Shown: positions 40,332-49,496 of the stretch, piece by piece
Layout of the letters: each line of letters begins with the position of its first letter
How positions within the stretch are numbered: position 1 is the first letter of the stretch
Source: an uncultured Eubacteriales bacterium
GTDB lineage: Bacteria > Bacillota > Clostridia > Lachnospirales > Lachnospiraceae
Assembly (NCBI GenBank): GCA_949294665.1
Contig: CASFID010000065.1
Coordinates: 45,091 to 109,090 of the forward strand
Reading direction: 5' to 3'
DNA length: 64,000 nt
Translations under genes and position numbers: made by a program
Notes under the pieces: generated by a model
Database searches by the model: none
The model's input: the letters and a program-made list of their open reading frames with translations, nothing else
What the model was told of the DNA's origin: nothing

Positions 40332-41642
40332 ATGGACCTGAACAAGATCAAAGAAGCTGCACAGAATTATGAGAAAGATATGACGGCATTTCTTCGCGCC
40401 ATCGTGAAAAATCCGGGAGAGAGCTGCGACGAGAAAGCCCACATTGATACGATCGCTGCGGAGATGAAGAAACTGGACTTTGACGAAGTGGTCATCGATC
40501 CCCAGGGAAATGTCATCGGCTACATGGGGACCGGGGATAAGATCATCGCCTACGACGCGCACATCGACACCGTCGGGATCGGGAATATCGACAACTGGAA
40601 CTTCGATCCCTACGAAGGTTATGAGAACGACACAGAGATCGGCGGACGCGGCGTATCGGATCAGTGCGGCGGTCTCGTATCCGCTGTTTACGGCGCAAGG
40701 ATCATGAAAGATCTTGATCTGATCCCTGAGGGATGCAGGATCATGGTCGTCGGAACGGTACAGGAAGAAGACTGCGACGGTCTCTGCTGGCAGTATATTA
40801 TCAATGAAGACAAGATCCGTCCTGAATTTGTCGTATCCACAGAGCCGACAGACGGAGGCATCTACCGCGGACAGAGAGGACGCATGGAGATCCGCGTGGA
40901 CGTCAAAGGCGTCTCCTGTCACGGCTCTGCCCCGGAGCGCGGAGACAACGCGATCTACAAGATGGCTGATATTCTCCAGGATGTACGCGCGCTCAATGAA
41001 AATGACGACGCGGACGAGACTGAGATCAAAGGCCTTGTTAAAATGCTGAACCCGAAGTACAACCCGGACTGGGAGGAAGCCCGCTTCCTCGGCCGCGGCA
41101 CGGTAACTGTCTCCCAGATCTTCTACACCTCGCCCAGCCGCTGTGCAGTGGCAGACTCCTGCGCGGTATCTCTTGACCGCCGCATGACATTCGGCGAGAC
41201 CTGGGAGAGCTGCCTGGACGAGATCCGCGCACTCCCCAGTGTACAGAAATACGGGGACGATGTGACCGTATCCATGTACAACTACGACCGGCCTTCCTAC
41301 ACAGGATGCGTCTACGAGATTGAATGCTACTTCCCGACCTGGGCGATTCCGAAGGATCATAAGGTCACGAAGGCACTGGAGAAAGCTTATACTTCACTTT
41401 ACGGCAACAAGAGGATCGGCGCAGAAGAAACTCTTGAGATGCGTCAGAGCCGTCCGCTGACAGACAAGTGGACCTTCTCGACCAACGGTGTCTCCATCAT
41501 GGGACGGAACGGGATCCCGTGCATCGGATTCGGACCGGGCGCCGAAGCCCAGGCACATGCGCCGAACGAGAAGACATGGAAACAGGATCTGGTAACATGC
41601 GCAGCTGTATATGCAGCCCTGCCGAACTGTTACTGCGAATAA
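40332..41642 (+). CDS. ygeY: YgeY-type M20 metallohydrolase
   Basis: A 436-residue hydrolase of the M20/ArgE/DapE group, in the YgeY family often labelled selenium metabolism hydrolase. Metal-site residues are visible in [40 protein letters not shown] and the C-terminal AHAPNEKTW; the dimerisation region contains [19 protein letters not shown]. It probably removes a carbamoyl or acyl group from an amino acid intermediate to release 2,3-diaminopropionate or its carbamoyl derivative; that role is inferred from its place between ygeX and ygeW. The start at 40332 is preferred because the ATG at 40323 lies too close to AGGAG. Confidence 0.93.
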   Translation: MDLNKIKEAAQNYEKDMTAFLRAIVKNPGESCDEKAHIDTIAAEMKKLDFDEVVIDPQGNVIGYMGTGDKIIAYDAHIDTVGIGNIDNWNFDPYEGYENDTEIGGRGVSDQCGGLVSAVYGARIMKDLDLIPEGCRIMVVGTVQEEDCDGLCWQYIINEDKIRPEFVVSTEPTDGGIYRGQRGRMEIRVDVKGVSCHGSAPERGDNAIYKMADILQDVRALNENDDADETEIKGLVKMLNPKYNPDWEEARFLGRGTVTVSQIFYTSPSRCAVADSCAVSLDRRMTFGETWESCLDEIRALPSVQKYGDDVTVSMYNYDRPSYTGCVYEIECYFPTWAIPKDHKVTKALEKAYTSLYGNKRIGAEETLEMRQSRPLTDKWTFSTNGVSIMGRNGIPCIGFGPGAEAQAHAPNEKTWKQDLVTCAAVYAALPNCYCE

Positions 41643-41687
41643 AACGTGAACAGGTTTTTAATATGATTTTTAGGAGGATAAACAAAA

Positions 41688-42881
41688 ATGAAAACATTAC
41701 AGGATTACATTGATAAACTGAATGCCCTGAACTTTAAAGATATGTACAACGGAGACTTCTTCCTGACCTGGGAGAAGACAGACGATGAGCTTGAGGCCGT
41801 CTTCACCGTGGCAGATGCGCTCCGTTATATGAGAGAGCACAACATTTCCACAAAGGTATTCGAGAGCGGTCTCGGAATCTCCCTGTTCCGCGACAATTCC
41901 ACCCGCACCCGCTTCTCCTTCGCCTCCGCCTGCAACATGCTGGGCCTTGAGGTACAGGACCTGGACGAGGGCAAATCCCAGGTGGCCCACGGCGAGACGG
42001 TACGTGAGACAGCAAACATGATCTCTTTCATGGCTGACGTCATCGGAATCCGCGACGATATGTACATCGGCAAAGGAAACGCCTACATGCATGAAGTCGT
42101 GGACGCTGTGACACAGGGAAATAAGGACGGCATCCTGGAGCAGAAACCGACTCTCGTGAACCTGCAGTGCGATATCGACCATCCGACTCAGGCAATGGCG
42201 GACATGCTCCACATCATCCACGAGTTCGGCGGAGTTGAGAATCTGAAGGGCAAGAAGATCGCAATGTCATGGGCATACTCTCCGTCCTACGGCAAGCCGC
42301 TCTCCGTTCCCCAGGGCGTCATCGGTCTGATGACCCGTTTCGGAATGGACGTTGTGCTCGCCCATCCGGAAGGATATGAGGTGTTCCCGGAAGTGGAGGC
42401 TGTTGCCGCAGAGAACGCAGCGAAGTCCGGCGGATCCTTCACAAAGACAAACAATATGGCAAAGGCATTCAAAGACGCCGACATCGTATATCCGAAGAGC
42501 TGGGCCCCGTTCGCTGCCATGGAGAAACGTACAGAACTGTACGGCAGCGGCGACTTCGAGGGCATCAAAGAGCTGGAGAAGGAACTGCTGGCTCAGAATG
42601 CACAGCACAAAGACTGGGCGTGCACAGAAGAGCTCATGGCAACGACAAAAAATGGCAAAGCGCTCTACCTGCACTGTCTGCCGGCTGATATCACCGGCGT
42701 GAGCTGCGAGGAAGGCGAGGTTGACGCAAGCGTATTCGACCGCTACAGAGATCCGCTCTACAAAGAGGCAAGCTACAAGCCTTACATCATCGCAGCGATG
42801 ATCTTCCTTGCGAAGTTCGCCGATCCGGCCGACATCCTCAAGAAGCTGGAAGAAAGAGCGACGCCGAGGATCTTCGAGTAA
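41688..42881 (+). CDS. ygeW: Knotted carbamoyltransferase YgeW
   Basis: A 397-residue carbamoyltransferase. The carbamoyl-phosphate site is DNSTRTRFSFASACNMLG (about residue 65), followed by KSQVAHGETVRETANMISFM, DHPTQAMADMLHII and HCLPADITGVSCEEGEV near the C-terminus. The extra ordered segments compared with ornithine transcarbamylase fit the knotted YgeW group. In this pathway it would run toward carbamoyl phosphate by phosphorolysis of a carbamoylated (ureido) intermediate, feeding ArcC. AGGAGGATAAAC precedes the ATG. Confidence 0.95.
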   Translation: MKTLQDYIDKLNALNFKDMYNGDFFLTWEKTDDELEAVFTVADALRYMREHNISTKVFESGLGISLFRDNSTRTRFSFASACNMLGLEVQDLDEGKSQVAHGETVRETANMISFMADVIGIRDDMYIGKGNAYMHEVVDAVTQGNKDGILEQKPTLVNLQCDIDHPTQAMADMLHIIHEFGGVENLKGKKIAMSWAYSPSYGKPLSVPQGVIGLMTRFGMDVVLAHPEGYEVFPEVEAVAAENAAKSGGSFTKTNNMAKAFKDADIVYPKSWAPFAAMEKRTELYGSGDFEGIKELEKELLAQNAQHKDWACTEELMATTKNGKALYLHCLPADITGVSCEEGEVDASVFDRYRDPLYKEASYKPYIIAAMIFLAKFADPADILKKLEERATPRIFE

Positions 42882-43001
42882 ACATATCAGCTTCTGCGGA
42901 CGGAATATTCCTGCAGAGATCAAATCCATGGGCGCAGGAGAACAAAAACTGGGCTGCGCCCTGAAAATACATCAATAAATTCATCAGGAGGTAATCTGAC
43001 C

Positions 43002-43385
43002 ATGTTAAAATATGTTGAAACAAAAAACGCACCTGCAGCAATCGGACCGTATTCCCAGGGCATCGTCCTGAACGGAATCGCATTCTTTTCCGGACAGATC
43101 CCGCTTTCTCCCGAGACAGGGGAAGTTGTAGGGACTACCATCGAAGAGCAGGCAGAGCAGGTCATGAAAAATGTAGGCGCACTTCTGGAGAGTCAGGGCG
43201 CGTCCTTTACAGACGTTGTAAAGACCACCTGCTTCCTTGCAGATATGGGCGATTTCGCCGCATTTAACGAAGTATATGCAAAATACTTCACAGGGAATCC
43301 GGCCCGCTCCTGCGTCGCTGTCAAAGATCTTCCGAAGGGAGTGCTCTGCGAGGTAGAGACCATTGCTTCTGTAAAAGAGGACTGA
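43002..43385 (+). CDS. ridA: RidA-family enamine/imine deaminase
   Basis: A 127-residue protein of the RidA (YjgF/YER057c/UK114) family that hydrolyses reactive 2-aminoacrylate and imines to keto acids and ammonia. Motifs are [49 protein letters not shown] and the active-site region [20 protein letters not shown] with the conserved arginine and terminal glutamate. Its presence after ygeX and ygeW makes sense: YgeX produces aminoacrylate-type intermediates that RidA would clear. AGGAGG lies upstream. Confidence 0.94.
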   Translation: MLKYVETKNAPAAIGPYSQGIVLNGIAFFSGQIPLSPETGEVVGTTIEEQAEQVMKNVGALLESQGASFTDVVKTTCFLADMGDFAAFNEVYAKYFTGNPARSCVAVKDLPKGVLCEVETIASVKED

Positions 43386-43401
43386 TCACAGGAGGCAGGT
43401 T

Positions 43402-44346
43402 ATGAAAAAGAAGAAACGAATCGTCATCGCCCTGGGCGGGAACGCCCTCGGCAATACCCTGCCGGAACAGATGAAAGCCGTAAAGATCACATCCCGTGCG
43501 ATCGTTGATCTGATCGAAGAGGGCTGTGAAGTCGTCGTCGCTCACGGCAACGGTCCCCAGGTGGGCATGGTGAACAACGCCATGATCGCGCTCACACACG
43601 AGGATCCGCAGCAGCCCAATACGCCGCTGTCCGTCTGCGTGGCGATGAGCCAGGCGTACATCGGATACGATCTGCAGAATGCGCTCAGGGAAGAACTTCT
43701 CAACAGAAATATCACAGACATCCCTGTGGCTACCATGATCACTCAGGTCAGAGTAGATCCCGGCGATCCGGCTTTTGAACATCCATCCAAACCGATCGGA
43801 AGATTCATGACCAAAGAACAGGCTGATATGATGTCTGAAAAATATGATTATATCATGAAGGAGGATGCCGGCCGCGGCTACCGCCGTGTGGTCGCCTCTC
43901 CGAAGCCGCAGGAGATCATTGAGATCGGAACGATCCGCAATATGGTAGATTCCGGTGATCTCGTCATCGCATGCGGGGGCGGCGGCATCCCTGTCACGCG
44001 CCAGGGGAACCACTTAAAGGGCGCCAGCGCGGTCATTGACAAAGACTTTGCCAGCTGTCTGCTTGCGAAGGAGCTGGACGCAGATTTTCTGATCATCCTG
44101 ACCGCAGTGGAAAAGGCTGCGATCAATTACGGTAAACCGGATGAGAAATGGCTGGATGACATCACAGTGGATGAGGCGAAACAGTATATCGCCGAGGGGC
44201 ACTTCGCTCCCGGATCTATGCTGCCGAAGGTGCAGGCCGCCGTTGATTTTGCCGCGTCGAAGCCCGGCAGGCAGTCGCTCATCACTCTGCTTGAGAAGGC
44301 CCGCGACGGGATTCTCGGGAAAACAGGGACTCGAATCCATCTGTAG
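43402..44346 (+). CDS. arcC: Carbamate kinase
   Basis: A 314-residue amino-acid-kinase-family enzyme that converts carbamoyl phosphate and ADP to carbamate and ATP, the energy-conserving step of the locus. Visible are RIVIALGGNALGNTLPEQ at the N-terminus, EVVVAHGNGPQVGMVNNAM, RRVVASPKPQEIIE, VIACGGGGIPVTR and GSMLPKVQAAVDFAAS near the C-terminus. There is no argI or arcA nearby, so its carbamoyl phosphate probably comes from YgeW. It is the last gene of the operon, followed by a terminator at 44422. Confidence 0.96.
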   Translation: MKKKKRIVIALGGNALGNTLPEQMKAVKITSRAIVDLIEEGCEVVVAHGNGPQVGMVNNAMIALTHEDPQQPNTPLSVCVAMSQAYIGYDLQNALREELLNRNITDIPVATMITQVRVDPGDPAFEHPSKPIGRFMTKEQADMMSEKYDYIMKEDAGRGYRRVVASPKPQEIIEIGTIRNMVDSGDLVIACGGGGIPVTRQGNHLKGASAVIDKDFASCLLAKELDADFLIILTAVEKAAINYGKPDEKWLDDITVDEAKQYIAEGHFAPGSMLPKVQAAVDFAASKPGRQSLITLLEKARDGILGKTGTRIHL

Positions 44347-44421
44347 ACTGAGTCAGACCGCATCAGTGCAGTCTGAGACAGATTCCATTTGACGACTTAC
44401 CATAACTCCTAAAAATAGAAC

Positions 44422-44471
44422 AAGGGTATCCTGAAGCTTTGCCATGTTGCTTCAGGATACCCTTCATTTTT
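44422..44471. terminator. Bidirectional terminator between arcC and nrdJ
   Basis: Perfect 14-bp stem GGGTATCCTGAAGC/GCTTCAGGATACCC with a loop of about 11 bases. TTCATTTTTC follows on the plus strand and TTGTTCTATTTTT on the minus, so it serves both convergent operons. Confidence 0.85.
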
Positions 44472-44477
44472 CAAAAC

Positions 44478-46769
44478 CTAGTGACATTTGCTCCATCCGC
44501 AGCACTTGCAGATATTGCAGCCTTCTTCAAATACCAGCGGTTCGCCGCATTCAGGACAGTACATCCTGTCCGTCTCAGTTTCCGTGTTCACAGCCTTCGG
44601 CTTCGGCGCCTTCTCTGTCCTGCGGGCTGCCGCGGACCTGTTCCCGCCGTTTTTCTCTGCCAGCTCCTCCTGCATCTCATTGTACATATCCATCAGGGCG
44701 TTTCCCACAGCCATCGGACAGCAGGCACCCTTGCTCGTATCTTTTCTCGACACTCTTCTTGCCGTATAAGACGGGCAGGAACCGCTGGAATTGAGCTGAT
44801 CTACGATCGTCTCAATATCGATGCCTCCTCTGGCACTGATCGAGATCATACGGGAGAGGCCGACCATAAAGTTATTGCAGCCTCCGGTGGAGCCTTTGCT
44901 CAGATAAGTCTCCAGCAGTGCTCCGGTATGGGGATCAAAGAGCGCGATACAGTGCAGGCTTCCGCAGCCGGTAGTCAGCTTCCTCTTCTTTCCGACAACG
45001 TCATCTGTCACCAGGAGGATCTCGCCGCGCTTCAGTCCTTCCCCTGCTGAGAGCTTCTTTGTCTCCTTCTTGTCACTTGTGTTCAGGATTCCGATCCTCT
45101 TACAGCCGTCGCGGAAGATCGTGATGCCCTTGAGTCCCTTTTCATAGGCATACATATACAGATTCTCCGTCTCCTCCACAGTAAATCTGTTAGGCACATT
45201 CACTGTGGAACTGATAGAGGCATCAATGTGAGTCTGCCATACAGCCTGCATATCAATCCTCTGACGGTAGTCCAGTGTCATCGCAGTCACGAAATAATCC
45301 GGCAGATCCGCATCATTTCTGATCCCGTGCTGCTTCATATAATTCTCCACAATCTTGGTATATACTTTGTAGTACACATCCGTCCCGTGGAGAGACTCTG
45401 TCTTGCGCTCATAATAATTCGCATAGACCGGCTCGATGCCCCCGGAGATGCCCAGCATTGTGGAGAGCGTTCCTGTTGGAGCGATGGTAAGGAGCTGTGA
45501 GTTCCTCATGCCGTATTTCCGCACCAGCTCCCTTGTCTTCTCCGTTGTATTTGCTTCAAAATACGGAGTCGACATGATCTCCTCTGTATTGCACGCGGCG
45601 AACGGTCCCTTTTCCTTCGCCAGCATCGCTGAAGCAGCGATGGCCGAGTCCGCCATGGCGAATCCGATATTGTCGCACATCTCCACTGCATCCTCTTCCC
45701 CGTAGGTAAGGCCGAGTTTGATCAGGCAGTCCGCCAGTCCCATAATGCCAAGACCGATCTGCCTCCACTCTGCCACGCTCTCCCTCTGCTCTTCCAGGGG
45801 ATGGAGCGGAAGCCCTTCCTCGAGCACCTCGTTCAGCGCGCGCACCGCCACGTCCACACAGTGCTTCAGCCCTTCAAAATCAAACTGGGCATGGTCCGTA
45901 AACGGATCCTGCACGAACTCCGACAGGTTGATGCTTCCGAGCAGGCAGCTCCCGCCCGCAGGCAGAGGTTCCTCCGCGCAGGGATTGACTCCCGCATAAG
46001 AGAACTCTTTCGTATTGCTCAGAAGGTTCCACCCCTCGATCCTGTCCCAGAACAGCGCGCCCGGCTCTGCATAATCCCAGTTCGTCTCCGCGATTCTGCG
46101 GAAAAGCTCCCTTGCATTGACGCTGCGCTCGATGACTTCCCCAGTCGCCTCCCTCTTATAATGGAGCAGATACTCCTCATTCTTCTTCACTGCCTCCATG
46201 AAATCCTCATGGATCCGCACGGAAATATTCGCCTTTGTCACTTTCTCAAGATCTGTCTTCAGATCAATAAATTCCTCCACATCCGGATGGGAACAGTCGA
46301 TGGAGATCATCAGCGCTCCTCTTCTTCCGTTCTGCCCGATCAGCGCTGTCACAAGAGAATACAGTTCCATGAAGGAAACCGAGCCGCTCGTCTCCTTCGC
46401 TGCATTGTTGATCTTCGCGCCTCTGGGGCTCAGCTTTGAGATATCCACGCCGCATCCGCCGCCGTAGCTGTAAGTCCGCGCCAGCTTCTTTGCACAGTCG
46501 AAAATACTCTCTATATTGTCCTCCGGAGGATCGATCACATAGCAGTTGGAGTAGGTCACCTTTCTGCCCTGCTGATCCAGCCCCCTGTTCGACAGGATCC
46601 TTCCCCCGAACAGGAATTTTTTCTTTCGGATATACTCCGCTATCTCCTCATTTCCTCCGCTGATACGCGTGATCCACTCATCAAAGCTCTCTCCGTCATT
46701 GCAGTACTTCTTCGTCCAGATATCCGTCCCGAGCTGATTCTCCTCGCCCAGCCATTCTTCTACTGTCAT
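44478..46769 (-). CDS. nrdJ: Adenosylcobalamin-dependent ribonucleotide reductase
   Basis: A 763-residue class II enzyme making deoxynucleotides without oxygen. Motifs: SNCYVIDPPEDNIESIF, ARTYSYGGGCGVDISKLSPRG, the active-site segment NPCAEEPLPAGGSCLLGSINLS, APTGTLSTMLGISGGIEP with the conserved phosphate-binding turn, and C-terminal cysteines YCPECGEPLV and CNICKCCGWSKC that form a zinc ribbon and probably pass reducing equivalents. The ATG at 46769 follows AGAGGGACAAGG. No cobalamin riboswitch is visible upstream, but NrdR-like boxes are. It stands alone, convergent with arcC. Confidence 0.95.
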   Translation of the reverse strand: MTVEEWLGEENQLGTDIWTKKYCNDGESFDEWITRISGGNEEIAEYIRKKKFLFGGRILSNRGLDQQGRKVTYSNCYVIDPPEDNIESIFDCAKKLARTYSYGGGCGVDISKLSPRGAKINNAAKETSGSVSFMELYSLVTALIGQNGRRGALMISIDCSHPDVEEFIDLKTDLEKVTKANISVRIHEDFMEAVKKNEEYLLHYKREATGEVIERSVNARELFRRIAETNWDYAEPGALFWDRIEGWNLLSNTKEFSYAGVNPCAEEPLPAGGSCLLGSINLSEFVQDPFTDHAQFDFEGLKHCVDVAVRALNEVLEEGLPLHPLEEQRESVAEWRQIGLGIMGLADCLIKLGLTYGEEDAVEMCDNIGFAMADSAIAASAMLAKEKGPFAACNTEEIMSTPYFEANTTEKTRELVRKYGMRNSQLLTIAPTGTLSTMLGISGGIEPVYANYYERKTESLHGTDVYYKVYTKIVENYMKQHGIRNDADLPDYFVTAMTLDYRQRIDMQAVWQTHIDASISSTVNVPNRFTVEETENLYMYAYEKGLKGITIFRDGCKRIGILNTSDKKETKKLSAGEGLKRGEILLVTDDVVGKKRKLTTGCGSLHCIALFDPHTGALLETYLSKGSTGGCNNFMVGLSRMISISARGGIDIETIVDQLNSSGSCPSYTARRVSRKDTSKGACCPMAVGNALMDMYNEMQEELAEKNGGNRSAAARRTEKAPKPKAVNTETETDRMYCPECGEPLVFEEGCNICKCCGWSKCH

Positions 46770-46885
46770 TGCCTTGTCCCTCTTTTCACCTTTTTAGCAT
46801 ATTGTCCGCAGACCTTCTGTCCCGCTGCAGACAGACCCGCTTTTTGCGCCAGCCGCAGAAAACGCCCCCGGCTTCTGCATATATG

Positions 46886-46916
46886 CGGGTGATAACATAT
46901 AAAATGTTATCACCCG
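46886..46916 (-). terminator. Perfect 13-bp hairpin in the nrdJ leader
   Basis: CGGGTGATAACAT and ATGTTATCACCCG separated by five bases (46886-46898, 46904-46916). It lacks a T-run on the minus strand, so it may be an attenuator part, an operator or an RNA-stabilising element rather than a plain terminator. Confidence 0.4.
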
Positions 46917-46944
46917 TTTCAGATAATATCAAGGCTTGACATCC

Positions 46945-46978
46945 TGGAATATATTGTTCCAACCACAAAATATTGTGT
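46945..46978 (-). promoter_or_regulatory. Two NrdR-box-like sites upstream of nrdJ
   Basis: On the minus strand ACACAATATTTTGTGG (46963-46978) matches the NrdR consensus acaCwAtATaTwGtgt at about 14 of 16 positions, and GGAACAATATATTCCA (46945-46960) matches the core at 9 of 10. Core-to-core spacing is 19 bp, shorter than the usual three helical turns. Confidence 0.55.
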
Positions 46979-47082
46979 TTTTCATGCTTTTTTCACACAT
47001 TCACTTGAATCAGCTATTTTCCTTATATTCCCATTTTCATGTGATCCGCCGTTTCCGGGGACCGGGACCGTGCTGCGGAGAA

Positions 47083-47115
47083 ACAAAAAGAGGACGCCAC
47101 AGCTTTGGCATCCCC
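47083..47115 (-). terminator. Terminator after pgsA
   Basis: Minus-strand GGATGCC-loop-GGCGTCC stem with one G-T pair, followed by TCTTTTTG, about 35 bp after the pgsA stop. Confidence 0.65.
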
Positions 47116-47148
47116 TGCTCATCCAGATCTGCTTATTTACTTTGCTCT

Positions 47149-47739
47149 TCAGCGGACTGTCCCGCTGTCCTTTCCGCTTTTCCCTCTCAGGATCCTGCTG
47201 AACTTCCGTATGTACATGACAAACGCCAGAAGCATAAAGCAGCCGCTCACTGCGATCAGGACATTTGCCAGAGAATACGGGATCCACGGTATAAAGATCA
47301 GTATGACCATGACCGCATAGAATACAGCCGTATTCACCTTACCGTACCACATGGCGCCGTCATTGTGCTCCGTCTTCTCCAGTACCTTATACCCTGCTGC
47401 CGCCACAAGGATCTCCTTCACAAGGAAGAGTGCGAACACCGCGCGCAGCAGCGGATATTCTGAGAGGAGGCAGACGATCAGCACACACTGTGTGAGCTTG
47501 TCCGCAATGGGATCCAGTATCTTCCCGATCTCGCTGACCATGTTCCACCTTCTCGCGATCTTCCCGTCAAGAAAATCTGTCACTGCCGAGAGAAGCAGCA
47601 CGCCTGTCAGCCAGTATCTCTTGTTCTCTATCTCCGACGCATAGTACATCCAGAGAAATACTCCTGCAAGTATAAAACGGAACAGACTCAGTGCATTTGG
47701 TATCGTGAAAATATCTTTCTTACTGTTTACCAGTTTCAT
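47149..47739 (-). CDS. pgsA: CDP-alcohol phosphatidyltransferase (PgsA-like)
   Basis: A 196-residue membrane enzyme that joins CDP-diacylglycerol to an alcohol, probably glycerol 3-phosphate, to begin phosphatidylglycerol synthesis. The catalytic CDP-alcohol motif D-x2-D-G-x2-A-R-x8-G-x3-D-x3-D is complete in DFLDGKIARRWNMVSEIGKILDPIADK (near residue 56). Four to six hydrophobic segments surround it, including LLLSAVTDFL, FYAVMVILIFIPWIPYSLA and VLIAVSGCFMLLAFVMYI. GGAGGAATGATAAA precedes the ATG. Phosphatidylinositol or cardiolipin synthase activity cannot be excluded. Confidence 0.88.
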   Translation of the reverse strand: MKLVNSKKDIFTIPNALSLFRFILAGVFLWMYYASEIENKRYWLTGVLLLSAVTDFLDGKIARRWNMVSEIGKILDPIADKLTQCVLIVCLLSEYPLLRAVFALFLVKEILVAAAGYKVLEKTEHNDGAMWYGKVNTAVFYAVMVILIFIPWIPYSLANVLIAVSGCFMLLAFVMYIRKFSRILRGKSGKDSGTVR

Positions 47740-47768
47740 TTTATCATTCCTCCGTCCGTATGGAGCGG

Positions 47769-47796
47769 AAAGGTTCTCCCCTCTGACAGAACCTTT
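47769..47796. terminator. Hairpin upstream of pgsA
   Basis: AAAGGTTCT (47769-47777) and AGAACCTTT (47788-47796) pair perfectly. It lies between the ABC permease pseudogene and pgsA; the T-run is short, so it is a weak terminator candidate. Confidence 0.4.
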
Positions 47797-47866
47797 CCTC
47801 CCATGTTAATCATTGTACCCTCTGGTCGGAGAAATGGCAAGGCAAATCTTATTTTGCCCCAGGGTC

Positions 47867-49484
47867 CTATTCTATCCTTCTCAGTTTTTCCACGATGCTG
47901 CCTTTATTCCACACCCTGTCAATGACCGCTGCTGCCGGAATGCACACGAGCGCTGCCAGAGATGCCGGCAGGATTGTCAGAGCATATTTTGCAAACCACC
48001 AGCCGGAAACGACCGCTTTTACAGCCGTCAGCGACAGAACTGCACTCAGAAGAACACCGGCCGCCCCGGAGATGACCGCATACAGGATTCCCTCATACAG
48101 GAAAAGTCTTCTGAGCTGACGCCGGCTCATGCCGATACTGCGCATTACCGCAAACTCATTCTGTCTTGCAATGGCCCCGGCTGCGCATGATATTTTCCCA
48201 CGCCATCCGGAAGATACGGTGCTTTGAATTCCTGCCCTTCTTTACCGTCCGCTTCATGTCGTCGCCTTCCTGATATCGGAGGGCCTCCACCGGAGACACC
48301 CTGCACGCGATCCTGCCCGGGCGGCTGCAGCTGATCCATACTGTAAAGAATGTGAAAACGGCCGATACGATCCATACGATCAGATTGGGGCGCACGAAAA
48401 CCGCCTGATTGGTCGTCATGCTCGTCATGACAAGTGGAAGAAGTGCATTTCCGAGAAGCCATCCGAGAATCAGACCTTCCGGTATGCCGGCTGCCGCCAG
48501 GAGCCGTCCCTGCCGTTTTACCATATACCGGATCTGTCCCGGAGACGTTCCGATCGTTTTGAGCTGTCCGTACAGCCGGATATCTTTTAATATGGAAATG
48601 CGAAATATATTGTAAATGATCAGGTAACCCGCCGCCAGGATAAGCAGCACTCCCGCCACAGCGGCCAGGATGAGTCCGCCGCTCACGCCTCCCTGAGACT
48701 CATAAGCCGGATTGACATGATGGACGACAAACTCTTCCTCTCCTCTCTCGGCCTCCGGATCAAAGCCTGCGTTTCTCAGGACCTCATCCAGCTGCGCCTC
48801 CACATTACGTGAGGAATCGAAGCTTCCCCGGATACAGTAGCTTCCTGCCACGGATGCATCATGAGTGATCGTACTCTCATCGATCCGCTCCTCTAAAAAC
48901 GCTTCCGATACCATCATTTCCGCGGTCTGTTCGTATTTCTGCCCTCTCCAGATCCCGCACAGGGTAAAGTCTGTCTCCTGCACACCTTCGTCTGTAATGT
49001 ACTGAATCGTGATCCTGCTGCCAAGTTCTGCGGGGACTCCCAGAAGCCTCAGCACTTCTGTATCGCAGGCGATATCATACTGCTCCTGTGGCATATGTCC
49101 TTCTTCAATCTCCATATAACTGTATTCCGCAAAGGTTTCATCCATCCACGCAAGCGATACGTTCATATTGGCGAGTTCCGGATTGGCCGCATTCCACAGC
49201 GGTCTTTCCACTCCCACTGTTTCCCACGCCGGATCCGCCATGATCTCTTCCGTCTCTTCCGCTGTCGTAAATTTAACAGATGCCATAAACCTGGTTCCGG
49301 ACTGACGAATCCGCTGCTCGGAGATACTCACCTGCGCTCCCTGGAAGACTGTCGCCACAGCGGTAAAGAGCACTGCAGTCAGAATGATGGCGAGAAGTGC
49401 GATGACGTTTCTGATCTTGTTCGCCTTTAAACAGTTATCGGACAGCGTCCGGATAAATCTCTTATTGTCATTTCTAAGAAGCAT
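47867..49484 (-). pseudogene. FtsX-like ABC transporter permease with internal deletion
   Basis: The N-terminal part (48156-49484, 442 codons) has a first membrane segment VIALLAIILTAVLFTAVATVF, an extracellular MacB-like domain (EEIMADPAWETVGVERPLWN) and an FtsX unit (GGLILAAVAGVLLILAAGYLIIYNIF), then the start of a second half, FRMAWENIMRSRG, where it shifts frame and stops. The tail resumes in another frame as IARQNEFAVMRSIGMSRRQLRRLFLYEG and runs to 47867. In intact relatives several hundred residues separate these two segments. The junction near 48170-48180 therefore marks an internal deletion with frameshift. The partner ATPase is intact next door. A truncated but functional first half is unlikely. 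Confidence 0.8.
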
Positions 49485-49496
49485 GCCTTTCCCCTC

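Larger units (their letters stand above)
46770..47148. other. 379-bp noncoding region upstream of nrdJ
   Basis: Contains, from left to right, the nrdJ leader, a 13-bp perfect hairpin (46886-46916), two NrdR-like boxes (46945-46978) and the pgsA terminator (47083-47115). No credible gene is seen; short frames here lack ribosome sites. Confidence 0.6.

Noticed and set aside
44439-45050. 203-codon plus-strand frame after arcC
   Set aside because: Antisense to nrdJ, including the conserved C-terminal cysteine region, and begins inside the terminator zone.
46770-46940. Cobalamin riboswitch for the B12-dependent reductase
   Set aside because: No B12-box-like GCCACTG or matching fold could be found in the leader by eye.
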